Both the position numbers and the translations under genes were made by a program. Of a stretch of 28,164 nucleotides of DNA, positions 15,717-24,805 are shown one piece after another (within the stretch, counting starts at the first letter, position 1; each line of letters begins with the position of its first letter). This stretch comes from an uncultured Clostridia bacterium (lineage in GTDB: Bacteria > Bacillota > Clostridia > UBA1381): the NCBI GenBank assembly GCA_910585795.1, contig CAJUFV010000152.1, positions 1 to 28,164 on the forward strand, in the 5' to 3' direction. The notes under the pieces were generated by a model. The model was not told the DNA's origin. It saw only the letters and a program-made list of their open reading frames with translations, and ran no database searches.

Positions 15717-17318
15717 ATGAGAAATTTAAAACGATGGTTCTTTGGACTTTGCATTATGGCGTTGCTTTTGCCTACGGCAGTATCAGCATTCAATATAGAA
15801 AAGGTTATCGGAATTGACGTTAACAGTGAAACCTTCTGCAATGCTTTTATAAAATCCGATGATAAGGTTTTTTATTCGGATATATACAATAAGACATCAA
15901 AAAGCAAGAGCTTAGAGCTTGAGGAAAAGGTTACAGACCATACGGGAGCAATAGTGTGGTCAGACAATAAAGCAATTAAAATCAATGCGAAATCAAGAAT
16001 ATTGGAAGCAGTCGTACCCGAAGTTAATAATAATGGACTATATACATTAGAAATGACGCTGAAACAAAACGGCACTGTATGCGACGTGTTTAACGGTGAG
16101 TTTACCGTAACAGAAGGCAAACGGACAACAGATGATGTGGGAGTATGCACACATTTACATCTTTACGGAGATAAAGAAAATGTCAGTCTGTTAAAAAATC
16201 TTGGGCTTACCATGATTCGAGATGAAGCTATGTGGGATTTTGTTGAAAATTCAAGAGGACAATATAGAATTCCGGACAGAGTCCAAAGCTATGTAGAATA
16301 TGCCAATAAGAAAAATCTTGACATCTTAATGCCGCTTACATACGGAAATCATCTGTATATGTCAAATACAAGCCAAATGCCATATACAGATGAACAAATC
16401 AATGCTTATGTAAATTACTGCAAATTTGTAGTTTCGCATTTTAGAAACGAAGTAAAATACTTTGAAATTTGGAATGAACCTAATATTGCTGCTTTCAATC
16501 CCGAAAACCGAACAGCGGCAGATTATACGAAATTATTAAAAGCTGCTTATGAGGGAATAAAATCAGTTAATCCAAATGCTGTTGTAATAGGCGGTGTGTG
16601 CGCTACTCCCGATAATGTCCACGAATATTATGAGAGCTTGAATAATGCAGGAGCATATAGCTATATGGACGCAATAAGCATACACCCATACTCATGTTTT
16701 GGAACAAACCCGATAGATGAAGGAAACAGGGAGTTTGAATGGGTTGTTAACATGCTTGAGAAGTATAATAAACCCATTTGGGTTTCAGAAGTGGGATATT
16801 ACAGTTCACCTAAATTCAGTGAAGAAGAACAGGCGGCATACGAAGCAAGAACAGCCGTATTGTATAAGGCTAACGGTAAAATAGATAAGGTATTCTTCTA
16901 TGATTTACAAGACGACGGCAGTGACGCATCAAATGCAGAACACAATTTTGGTATGATTACCTCCGATTTAAGAGCAAAACCTAATTTTGCTTCGGTTGCG
17001 GCGGCAGTGCATTTCACAGGTAATGCCGAAATCAAAGAAACAAAGCGGGCAAATGAATACAGCCTGTTTAAATTCCGAAATGAAACTGAGAATGAAGATG
17101 TTTATGCCGTATGGACAAAGGGCGGAAGAAATCTGAACGTCAAAATAATATACGGTAATGAGTTTGGAGTCGAATTATCAGAAAATAATCTGAATATAAC
17201 ATTGCCCCAAGCAGATAAACGCCTGTATTATGCGGATTGCTTCGGAAAAGAAACCCAAGTGCAAAACGGATATACTTTTACACTTGATTATAAACCGGCA
17301 TATATTATTTGCCGATAA
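15717..17318 (+). CDS. Second secreted clan GH-A glycosidase
   Basis: This 533-residue protein has a signal peptide (MRNLKRWFFGL to about AVSAF), a beta-sandwich of about 100 residues, then a TIM barrel (about 135-450). It shows the acid/base in IWNEPN (Glu254), HPYS, and the nucleophile in WVSEVGYY (Glu358). The barrel is clearly related to that of the first operon gene (IAAFNPE against IAPFNPN; AGAYSYMDAISIHPY against GGYEYMDVVSVHPY), so the two are diverged paralogues. The CBM9-like tail is absent. It looks GH39-like; specificity is unknown. The ATG at 15717 was chosen because it has GTAGGAG 5 nt upstream and begins the signal peptide; an upstream in-frame ATG at 15660 would put the hairpin in coding sequence. 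Confidence 0.85.
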   Translation: MRNLKRWFFGLCIMALLLPTAVSAFNIEKVIGIDVNSETFCNAFIKSDDKVFYSDIYNKTSKSKSLELEEKVTDHTGAIVWSDNKAIKINAKSRILEAVVPEVNNNGLYTLEMTLKQNGTVCDVFNGEFTVTEGKRTTDDVGVCTHLHLYGDKENVSLLKNLGLTMIRDEAMWDFVENSRGQYRIPDRVQSYVEYANKKNLDILMPLTYGNHLYMSNTSQMPYTDEQINAYVNYCKFVVSHFRNEVKYFEIWNEPNIAAFNPENRTAADYTKLLKAAYEGIKSVNPNAVVIGGVCATPDNVHEYYESLNNAGAYSYMDAISIHPYSCFGTNPIDEGNREFEWVVNMLEKYNKPIWVSEVGYYSSPKFSEEEQAAYEARTAVLYKANGKIDKVFFYDLQDDGSDASNAEHNFGMITSDLRAKPNFASVAAAVHFTGNAEIKETKRANEYSLFKFRNETENEDVYAVWTKGGRNLNVKIIYGNEFGVELSENNLNITLPQADKRLYYADCFGKETQVQNGYTFTLDYKPAYIICR

Positions 17319-17346
17319 GCTAATTAAAACGGAGAGGAGATTTTTA

Positions 17347-18984
17347 ATGAGGAAGTATAGATTTACAGCCTGTTTAATAGCCGCTTTGCTTTCAACAAGT
17401 ACGGTTTTTGCTGATTTTAATTACAGTGCAGATTATAGTGATGAACGGGTTGTAATAAGTGGTGTAACAAGCACTGAAACAGAAGAGGTTTCTGTTCAGG
17501 TTTATAAGTCTGATGACGGAAATATATCTGACAGCAATTCTATACTGTTTAATGACCAATGCACATCAGACGGAGGAAAATATGAATTTCCTTTTCGTTA
17601 TGACGGCGCTGAAAACGGCATATATGAAATCAATGTGCGTGAGTCAGGCACAGATAAAATATATACTAAAAAGGTTAAACTTGTTCCCAAACAGGAATAT
17701 ATCACAGCCATATCAGAGCTTAATAATGCGGCGCAAACATCTGAACAGGCATTTATAGATGCGTTTAATACCTACGGAAATATATTTGACATTGATGAGG
17801 AATTAAAAAAGGGTAAGTCTTTTCAGGATTCTGTGAAAAAACTTGCCGCAGGCGTTAAAACCAATCAGATGAACGCTCAAAATAATCAAATGAACGATAA
17901 GGTTGTTAATACATATGTTGTTTTAAATGCTGTTAAACAGTCGGAAATAAAGAACGTAACCGGATATTTAGACTATTTGCAGCAGGATGACGCTTTTATT
18001 GACGATTTATCGAAAATATGTACATCAGATGCAAAAGCCGAATATTTAACGTCAAAATTAAAAAATGTTGCAGTCTTTGGTATAGACGGCGCTGACAAAT
18101 CATTGCGCGAAGCTTTGATTTTGACAGCCGCGCGACACAGTAATGTTGGGGCATTAAAAGCTTTGGTGGAAAAATACGGCGCAGATGTAGGTATGCAGCT
18201 ATCATCAATAAAATCTTACGCATACAGTTCTGTCAGCGGAAAAGATTATGACAGCGCGGCAGACCTAAATATAGCGTTGAAAGATGCAAAAAGCCCTGAA
18301 GGCGAAAATGGCGGCTCCGGCGGAGGCGGAGGTTCGGGAAGTTCAGGAAACAAATCGAACAGTACGGGAAGCACAGGAGTGACATTCCCCGGAACAGGCA
18401 AAGCAGAGGTTCCTGAAATCAACGCAAGATTTATAGACCTAAATACTGTGGAATGGGCATATGAAGCAATTATGGCTCTTGCAGATAACGGAATTGTAAA
18501 CGGAAAAACAGACAATGAATTTTATCCAAATGATAAAGTAACGCGTGAGGAATTTGCAAAGCTTCTTGTATGTATGGCAAAGCTTGAAAACAGCGCATAT
18601 TCAAGCGACCACTTTACAGATGTAGGCGCAGATGCGTGGTATTCAAGATATGTAAACATTGCGTATGAAAACGGTATATGTAACGGAATAGGCAATGGAA
18701 ACTTTGGAGTTGGAAACGAAATTACGCGTCAGGATATGGCTGTTATGGTACATAATCTTTTGAAATCAGGTAATGAAGCTATGAATCCGCTGCACACGGA
18801 ATTTGCTGATGATGAAGATATTTCCGACTATGCAAAGCCTGCGGTGTCATCTCTTTCAGCAATGGGAGTCATAAACGGCGTAGGTGATAATATGTTTGCG
18901 CCGAAGGATAACGCAACGCGCGCACAGGCTGCTGTAATTATTTACGCGGCTTATAAAAGAATGAATGGGGTGATTTCGCAGTGA
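17347..18984 (+). CDS. SLH-domain cell-surface protein (C-terminal SLH triplet)
   Basis: This 545-residue protein has a signal peptide (residues 1-22, ending VFAD), an Ig-like N-terminal domain (about 23-110), a mostly helical middle (about 115-310) and a Gly/Ser linker (about 320-352). Three SLH repeats start near residues 362 (FIDLNTVEWAYEAI), 423 (FTDVGADAWYSRY) and 486 (FADDEDISDYAKPAV). SLH triplets bind pyruvylated secondary cell-wall polymer and hold proteins at the surface. No catalytic domain is recognised, so the front part may bind glycan or partner proteins. The ATG at 17347 is preferred because it has GGAGAGGAG 6-10 nt upstream and starts the signal peptide. The stop overlaps the next GTG by 4 bases (GTGA), implying coupled translation with the second SLH protein. 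Confidence 0.88.
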   Translation: MRKYRFTACLIAALLSTSTVFADFNYSADYSDERVVISGVTSTETEEVSVQVYKSDDGNISDSNSILFNDQCTSDGGKYEFPFRYDGAENGIYEINVRESGTDKIYTKKVKLVPKQEYITAISELNNAAQTSEQAFIDAFNTYGNIFDIDEELKKGKSFQDSVKKLAAGVKTNQMNAQNNQMNDKVVNTYVVLNAVKQSEIKNVTGYLDYLQQDDAFIDDLSKICTSDAKAEYLTSKLKNVAVFGIDGADKSLREALILTAARHSNVGALKALVEKYGADVGMQLSSIKSYAYSSVSGKDYDSAADLNIALKDAKSPEGENGGSGGGGGSGSSGNKSNSTGSTGVTFPGTGKAEVPEINARFIDLNTVEWAYEAIMALADNGIVNGKTDNEFYPNDKVTREEFAKLLVCMAKLENSAYSSDHFTDVGADAWYSRYVNIAYENGICNGIGNGNFGVGNEITRQDMAVMVHNLLKSGNEAMNPLHTEFADDEDISDYAKPAVSSLSAMGVINGVGDNMFAPKDNATRAQAAVIIYAAYKRMNGVISQ

Positions 18985-21494
18985 AGAAAATAATCAGTAT
19001 AATGTTAAGCGTACTGTTTGTTATCGGCAGTATAAATATAGTATTTGCTGAAAATGAACGGTATTCCGAGGAGAAAATACAGGAAGCGTTAGGCATATTA
19101 AAAATATTAGATGTTATCTCTGATGATTATACAAAAGACACTGCCGCAAATCAGGAAGTAACAAGAGCGGAGTTCTCATACTATGCAGTAAGACTAATCA
19201 AATTGCAGGACTATAATCACAGTACATATTTTTATGATGTACCCGACAGTCATTGGGCATTTGAAAGCATAAACGCGTTAGCTTCAACGGGAGTTGTAAG
19301 CGGATACGGCGACCATCTGTTTATGCCCGACCAAAAAATAAGCAGTACGGAAGCGACAACGATATTGCTAAGACTGTTTGGATACAGCAGTGAATATTTC
19401 GGAGCAAACAGATTTAATTCACTTGCGTCAGAATTAGACTTGCTTAAAGGCTTCAAAGGCTCGTCTGTCCTGACTTTTGAGGATATGCTGATACTGCTTC
19501 GCAATGCGCTGGAATGTAACTTATGTGAAACGAAGATGGGTATAAACAAATCATATTACATAGGCGATGAAACAGTGTTGTCAAAATACTATGACAGCTA
19601 TTTTGAAAAAGGAGTTTTAAGCGGCGCGTCGCGAATCAGTATTTACGGCGAGAGCATAAATGATAATACTGCCATAATCGACGGGGTTGAATATATTAAC
19701 ACTTCAGAAAACCTTATAGATTATCTCGGCGAGGACATTTCCTTTATATATCGTGAAAACGAGCGTGAGGATACACGCGAAATTTTATGGTTTCAATCCC
19801 GGAATAAGAGCAATGATACTATAACCTTGGGACTCAAGGACGATAAAGAGTATGATGCTCCGAATAATATTTTGAAATATGCTTTGGAGAGTGAAAATCG
19901 TACACGCACGGCAAGGCTTGCATCAAATATAACAATTCTTTATAACGGAGATATTTATGACGACATTGATAAGGCTTTAAATGCTGAAAATTATACAGTT
20001 AAACTGTTGAAAACAAATAACAGCAACGCGTACAATTTAGCTATCGTAGAGGAGTATTTTAATGTTGTTGTAAATGGTGTAAGTTCAGATGATGAATGTA
20101 TATATAACAGCATAAACGGCGAAAAGGTTTCATTAAGCGATAATGATTATGATAAGGTAACTATAATAGACGAAGGCGGTAATCCCGCAGAGTTTTCGTC
20201 AATCGCGGCAGACGATTGTGTAAGTGTTTACCGCTCGGCAAGCAACAGATTTATAAGAGCTGTTGTAAGCAAGCAAAAAATTACGGGTACTGTTTCATCA
20301 ATGAGCAACAGCGATAACAGAAAAACTATAACCATAGATGGTCAGGAATATGAAACATATACAAATAATATAGATTTATTCTCCGTGAAAACAGGTGAAG
20401 CCATAACTCTGTTTTTGGATATAAACGGGTACATTGCTAAAATAAAAAAATCCACAGCATCAATTAACGCAGCATTTTTACTTAACTCTTGGGTTGATGA
20501 CGCAGGAGATACTGCGTGGGTAAGGCTTTTTACAGCAACAGGTGAAACAATAGAGTATGAAGCGATAACCAAGTTTAGAATAAACGGTAATCGGGTAAGC
20601 GGAGTACAGGATGCGGTCAATTTACTGTCAAATAAGCAGTTGGTGTTATATAAGCTAAATAATGATAATCAACTGACACAGATTGACACTGTAACAGCTA
20701 ACGGAAATCTGAAACAGCTTACGTCATTTTCAGAGGGAGCGTTTAAATGGGGCAGCGGAAGAGTAAACAATAAAACGATTTTAAGCAGAGATACTATTGT
20801 CTTTTCTATTCCTAACGATTTGACAAATGCAAAGAAAGAAGATTTTGCTATCAAGCGTTTTTCGGATTTTGTAACAGACCAAAATTATAACACAGCGTCC
20901 TATACTGCATCTGACACAGACGGAGCGGCAGAAATTCTTGTGGTTAAAGGTAAAGAATGGGGTGCTCCCGATTATAATTCAGCAATGATTTTAGTAGATG
21001 ATGTAAATGAGGCAGTGGACGATGAAGGCGAGCTTGTATATCAGATTTGCGGCAACAGAGGTCAGTCACGCGTTGAAGTAATGACAGAAAGCAGAGATGT
21101 ATTGAAGAATGTCAAGGTTGAAAAAGGTGATTTAATTAACATTATCTTAAATGATAAGGGAACTGTAAAAAGTGTGGACGTACTTTATGATGAGAATGTA
21201 ACAGAACAGCTTACAGGAACAAATCTTTATGTTCAGACGCGGGTAATCACTGCTTATGTAAATGAGATGGAAGATAATATCATGAAGATAGGATATGATT
21301 CTCCTTTAAGCTATGATGAAAAGTGGAATTGTGAAGGCGTACCTGTTTTAATCTATGATTCATCAAGAAGAAAAGACCCTATACAGGTTGGAACTACTGA
21401 CGATTTAAGAAATCTTGAAGTAACCGCAGACTATTCAAAGATACTTATACAGTCATATTATGCAGAACCGGTACAAATAATAATTTATAAATGA
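18981..21494 (+). CDS. Large SLH-domain cell-surface protein (N-terminal SLH)
   Basis: This 837-residue protein has a signal peptide (residues 1-24, ending VFAE). SLH-type repeats follow within about residues 30-185 (VTRAEFSYYAVRLI; YDVPDSHWAFESINALASTG; ISSTEATTILLRLFGY). The remaining 650 residues are beta-rich, with repeated short units resembling NGVEY/DGQEY strands and GTVSS-type turns. They match no family I recognise. The SLH part is at the N-terminus, the reverse of the preceding protein. It starts at a GTG that overlaps the preceding stop codon, so both proteins are likely made in a fixed ratio and may act together at the wall. Its place directly before the sugar-binding lipoprotein suggests a role in glycan capture or hand-over; this is inference. 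Confidence 0.8.
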   Translation: MKKIISIMLSVLFVIGSINIVFAENERYSEEKIQEALGILKILDVISDDYTKDTAANQEVTRAEFSYYAVRLIKLQDYNHSTYFYDVPDSHWAFESINALASTGVVSGYGDHLFMPDQKISSTEATTILLRLFGYSSEYFGANRFNSLASELDLLKGFKGSSVLTFEDMLILLRNALECNLCETKMGINKSYYIGDETVLSKYYDSYFEKGVLSGASRISIYGESINDNTAIIDGVEYINTSENLIDYLGEDISFIYRENEREDTREILWFQSRNKSNDTITLGLKDDKEYDAPNNILKYALESENRTRTARLASNITILYNGDIYDDIDKALNAENYTVKLLKTNNSNAYNLAIVEEYFNVVVNGVSSDDECIYNSINGEKVSLSDNDYDKVTIIDEGGNPAEFSSIAADDCVSVYRSASNRFIRAVVSKQKITGTVSSMSNSDNRKTITIDGQEYETYTNNIDLFSVKTGEAITLFLDINGYIAKIKKSTASINAAFLLNSWVDDAGDTAWVRLFTATGETIEYEAITKFRINGNRVSGVQDAVNLLSNKQLVLYKLNNDNQLTQIDTVTANGNLKQLTSFSEGAFKWGSGRVNNKTILSRDTIVFSIPNDLTNAKKEDFAIKRFSDFVTDQNYNTASYTASDTDGAAEILVVKGKEWGAPDYNSAMILVDDVNEAVDDEGELVYQICGNRGQSRVEVMTESRDVLKNVKVEKGDLINIILNDKGTVKSVDVLYDENVTEQLTGTNLYVQTRVITAYVNEMEDNIMKIGYDSPLSYDEKWNCEGVPVLIYDSSRRKDPIQVGTTDDLRNLEVTADYSKILIQSYYAEPVQIIIYK

Positions 21495-21507
21495 GGAGGA
21501 TACAAAA

Positions 21508-22905
21508 ATGAAAACAAAAAAAATAATTGCTTTAGCCTTGATAGGAGCTATGTCGTGTAGTGCGCTGGCAGGATGCTCTCAGGGAAAGGTTGCCGAAAAA
21601 GACGGTAAGGTTTATGTATATGACGGCACTTGGCCCGAAGAATCGGCAGTTGACGGTGTGAAAGATATGGAAGCATTCAGAGATGATTTTCAAACAGAAA
21701 ATCCCGATATTGTCATTGTAGATGACGCGGGTAATTATATTGATTCGCAAACCTATGCCGCAAAAGCAAACGCAAAGCAACTGCCAACATTTAATTTTAT
21801 GATGTTTACAGATATTAAAGCAAATGCAAAAGCAGGATATTTGCGTGATATTACAGAGATTATGAAAAAGAATGGACTTGATACCGCATTGAACGACCAA
21901 ATGCTTGATTTGGTAACATACGATGGTAAAATCTATGGTATTCCCGATAATGCTTATGCTCAGGGATTGGAAATAAATTTAAATTTATTTGAGCAGGCAG
22001 GACTTGTAGATGAAACAGGGAAACCGAAAGTGCCGAGCACTTGGCAGGAGTTGGCTGAAACGTCAAAAATTATAAGAGAAAAGACAGGAAAAGCAGGCTA
22101 TGCGCTTCCGACGATAAATAATCAGGGCGGCTGGCATTTTATAAACATAGCGTGGTCATACGGTGTGGAATTTATGAAACAAAATGATGACGGCTCATAT
22201 ACAGCAACATTTGATTCTCAGGAAATGAGAGATGCGTTGCAGTATATGTATGACTTAAAATGGAAATATAATGCACTCCCTGATGATATTGCTATTGACA
22301 AAGCAGGATTGGAATCGCTTTTCGGTTCCGATGAAGTTGCTATGATGATTGCAGACCCTCCCACGCAGTCACTTACAACAGCGTATGATATGAATATTGA
22401 TGCAATATATGCAGACCGTATTCCGGCAGGACCGAGCGGCAGATTTGCACAGATGGGCGGCGGTATAGTTGTATTTTCACCTGAAGCGACAGATGCTCAG
22501 GTAGAAGCAGCATTAAAGTGGATGAAGTTCAGAGGAAAGGAAACTCCTACAATTACAGAGGAAGAAAAAGAGCGTCAGGGTAAGTCATACGAGAATGACA
22601 GAAGCAAAAATTATATTATATTGCCTAGACAGCCTATGACTATATGGAAAACAGGCGACAGATATGAGGAAGATATAAAACTGCGCGCACAGTACACAAA
22701 TGTTAAGGCTGAAAATTATGAGAATTATCTCAATATGGAGGACGTAACCATTAAGCCTGAGGAACCTGTATGCTGTCAGGAGCTGTATGCAATTTTAGAT
22801 AAGCTGATTCAGGAAGTGTTTACTAATGAAAATGCAAATATAGATGAGCTTGTAAAAACAGCTAACAATGATTTTCAGGTTAATCATTTAGACAAAATGG
22901 ATTAA
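21508..22905 (+). CDS. Sugar ABC transporter substrate-binding lipoprotein
   Basis: This 465-residue family 1 extracellular solute-binding protein has a lipoprotein signal peptide with lipobox SALAGC (lipidated Cys22). The fold is recognisable from the alternating domains and motifs such as VTYDGKIYGIPDN, PSTWQELAETSKIIREKTGK and FGSDEVAMMIADPP. It would bind oligosaccharide at the outer membrane face and deliver it to the two permeases that follow. It starts 13 nt after the large SLH gene, with GAGGAGG upstream. It belongs to the CUT1-type carbohydrate importers. The ligand cannot be read from sequence. Confidence 0.93.
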   Translation: MKTKKIIALALIGAMSCSALAGCSQGKVAEKDGKVYVYDGTWPEESAVDGVKDMEAFRDDFQTENPDIVIVDDAGNYIDSQTYAAKANAKQLPTFNFMMFTDIKANAKAGYLRDITEIMKKNGLDTALNDQMLDLVTYDGKIYGIPDNAYAQGLEINLNLFEQAGLVDETGKPKVPSTWQELAETSKIIREKTGKAGYALPTINNQGGWHFINIAWSYGVEFMKQNDDGSYTATFDSQEMRDALQYMYDLKWKYNALPDDIAIDKAGLESLFGSDEVAMMIADPPTQSLTTAYDMNIDAIYADRIPAGPSGRFAQMGGGIVVFSPEATDAQVEAALKWMKFRGKETPTITEEEKERQGKSYENDRSKNYIILPRQPMTIWKTGDRYEEDIKLRAQYTNVKAENYENYLNMEDVTIKPEEPVCCQELYAILDKLIQEVFTNENANIDELVKTANNDFQVNHLDKMD

Positions 22906-22929
22906 CGGAAATTGAAAGGAAGTGCAGGA

Positions 22930-23838
22930 ATGAAACAGAGAAAAAAATATAGCCTGCAAAAGCGGCGGCTGTCATTGGGCGGCAAGGATATTTCCGGCTG
23001 GATTTTAATCATTCCTACCATACTGCTGTTTTTGTTTATAGTGTGGCGTCCTATATATATTGGAATGAAGTATTCATTTTATTCACTTAAAGGCTTCACT
23101 CCTGTTGAATTTGTAGGTCTTAAAAACTTTCGGGATGTTTTGACCGATACAAATTTTATGCAAACACTCAAAAATACATTGTTATATGTATTTTGGTCAT
23201 TGGTTATAGGGCTTCCGCTTCCATTTATATGTGCGGTGATTGTAAACGAGCTTTGGGTCGGACGGACAATTTTTAAGACAATGAGTTATCTTCCGTGTGT
23301 TATCCCCGCAATGGCGGTATATCTGATTTGGAAGATGATATATCTTGAAGGCGACGGCGGTTTGCTGAATATGCTGCTATATTATTTGGGACAGGAACCG
23401 GCAAAGTGGCTTGCAAATAAAAATATTGTTATACTGTTAATTATTATAACCATGTCATGGAGCGGCTTTGGAAGTACAATGATTATGTACTTGGCGTCGC
23501 TTCAGGGTATAAACCGCGAGCTGTATGAGGCTGCAAGAATTGACGGAGCAGGATTTTGGGGCAGAATACGCTATGTCCTGTCCCCTCATATGCGCGGTAT
23601 AGTGCTTTTGATGGCTATAAGGCAGATAATATCGGTATTTCAAATTACGGAACAGCCGATGACAATGACAGGCGGCGGTCCTAACGGAGCGTCTATGAGC
23701 TTGGGATTGCAGATGTATAACTATGCTTTTAAATTTGGTCAGACAGGACGTTCGTTGGCAGTCGGAGTTATTATGTTTGTAATTTTAATCGGGTTAACAG
23801 TTGTATATTTTAAATTAGACAAAAAATTCAGTGATTAA
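22930..23838 (+). CDS. Sugar ABC transporter permease (MalF/UgpA type)
   Basis: This 302-residue integral membrane protein has about six transmembrane helices and the binding-protein-dependent EAA loop YEAARIDGAGFWGRIRYVLS, which contacts the ATPase. It forms the import channel with the next gene product. The ATG at 22930 is preferred because AAAGGAAG lies at a good distance before it; a TTG at 22912 would overlap that site. No ATPase gene accompanies the transporter, as is common for CUT1 importers that share an MsmK-like ATPase encoded elsewhere. Confidence 0.92.
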   Translation: MKQRKKYSLQKRRLSLGGKDISGWILIIPTILLFLFIVWRPIYIGMKYSFYSLKGFTPVEFVGLKNFRDVLTDTNFMQTLKNTLLYVFWSLVIGLPLPFICAVIVNELWVGRTIFKTMSYLPCVIPAMAVYLIWKMIYLEGDGGLLNMLLYYLGQEPAKWLANKNIVILLIIITMSWSGFGSTMIMYLASLQGINRELYEAARIDGAGFWGRIRYVLSPHMRGIVLLMAIRQIISVFQITEQPMTMTGGGPNGASMSLGLQMYNYAFKFGQTGRSLAVGVIMFVILIGLTVVYFKLDKKFSD

Positions 23839-23852
23839 AGGAGGAAATGACA

Positions 23853-24752
23853 ATGAGAATAAAAAGTAAAAAATCTCAGAGAGAATATGGCTTATTAAAT
23901 TCCTCCGATTTAAAAACGACAAAATATAAACTGTTATACGGCATTATGTACGCTATAATGATTATAATAGCTCTTGTGTGCCTTGTACCTGTTATATGGG
24001 TGGCTCTTTCGGGTTTTAAGGAAACTAAGGAAATGTATGCAATACCACCGACATTCTTTCCGAAAAAGATTGATTTATCTAAAATACCAGAGATAATTTC
24101 AAAGGTTAATTTCGGTAAATATATCTTTAATACATTTTATCTGATTATAGGCTGCTTGGCTTTTGATATATTTTTAAACGGTATAGCAGGATATGTCTTG
24201 TCAAGGGTAAAGCCGAAAGGCTCGGTTGTGTTGGAAACGCTTATATTTTGGTCTATGATGCTGCCGGGAATAAGTATGGTTCCGCTGTATATGAGCTTTG
24301 CAGATGTTCCTATTCTGCATGTGAACCTGCTTGGAGGATATTTGCCGCTGTGGATGATGGCGGGAACTAACGCGTTTAACATTTTCCTGTTCAGAAATTT
24401 CTTTAACGGAATTTCAATGTCATACATTGAAGCGGCAAGATTAGACGGATGTTCCGAACTGTCAGCATTTTTCAGAATTATACTGCCTTTAAGCAAGCCG
24501 ATAGTTGCGGTTGTTGCAATATTTAGCATAATCGGTTCTTGGGGCAATTTCCTTTGGCCCTATCTTGTGCTGGATAAAGGAAATCGCACAATTTCTGTTT
24601 TGCTGTATGAATTAACAACAGGAACAACAGTATTAAAAAATAATGAACTTATGCTGCTATTGATGCTCGCAGCTATTCCGCCGATTATCATTTATATTAT
24701 TTTCTCGCGGCAGATTAACGGCGGTGTTGATATGAGTGGTATAAAAGGCTGA
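23853..24752 (+). CDS. Sugar ABC transporter permease (MalG/UgpE type)
   Basis: This 299-residue protein has about six transmembrane helices, an early WVALSGFKETKEM segment and the EAA loop YIEAARLDGCSELSAFFRII followed by LPLSKP. Both are typical of the second permease of CUT1 importers. AAAGGAGG at 23837-23844 is 8 nt before the ATG at 23853 but only 2 nt before an ATG at 23847, so the later start is chosen. It follows the first permease by 14 nt. It ends in NGGVDMSGIKG, a common C-terminus for this family. Confidence 0.92.
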   Translation: MRIKSKKSQREYGLLNSSDLKTTKYKLLYGIMYAIMIIIALVCLVPVIWVALSGFKETKEMYAIPPTFFPKKIDLSKIPEIISKVNFGKYIFNTFYLIIGCLAFDIFLNGIAGYVLSRVKPKGSVVLETLIFWSMMLPGISMVPLYMSFADVPILHVNLLGGYLPLWMMAGTNAFNIFLFRNFFNGISMSYIEAARLDGCSELSAFFRIILPLSKPIVAVVAIFSIIGSWGNFLWPYLVLDKGNRTISVLLYELTTGTTVLKNNELMLLLMLAAIPPIIIYIIFSRQINGGVDMSGIKG

Positions 24753-24805
24753 TAATAGTTTAAAAATCATTTAAACACAATTTTGATTATACGAGGAGTA
24801 ATAGA

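Noticed and set aside
17230..17346. 39-residue N-terminal extension of the first SLH protein
   Set aside because: It overlaps the end of the preceding gene and precedes a typical signal peptide with its own good ribosome site.
18300..18400. Possible simple-sequence repeat
   Set aside because: The GGC/GGA-rich stretch encodes the Gly/Ser linker before the SLH triplet, a normal feature of such proteins.
24137..24547. 136-residue ORF on the - strand
   Set aside because: It lies wholly opposite a clear permease gene with the EAA loop; no start signals or domain.
24764..24782. GTTTAAA/TTTAAAC inverted repeat before the DUF4965 gene as a terminator
   Set aside because: A 7-bp A/T-rich stem near this position is too weak and has no T run; more likely chance.
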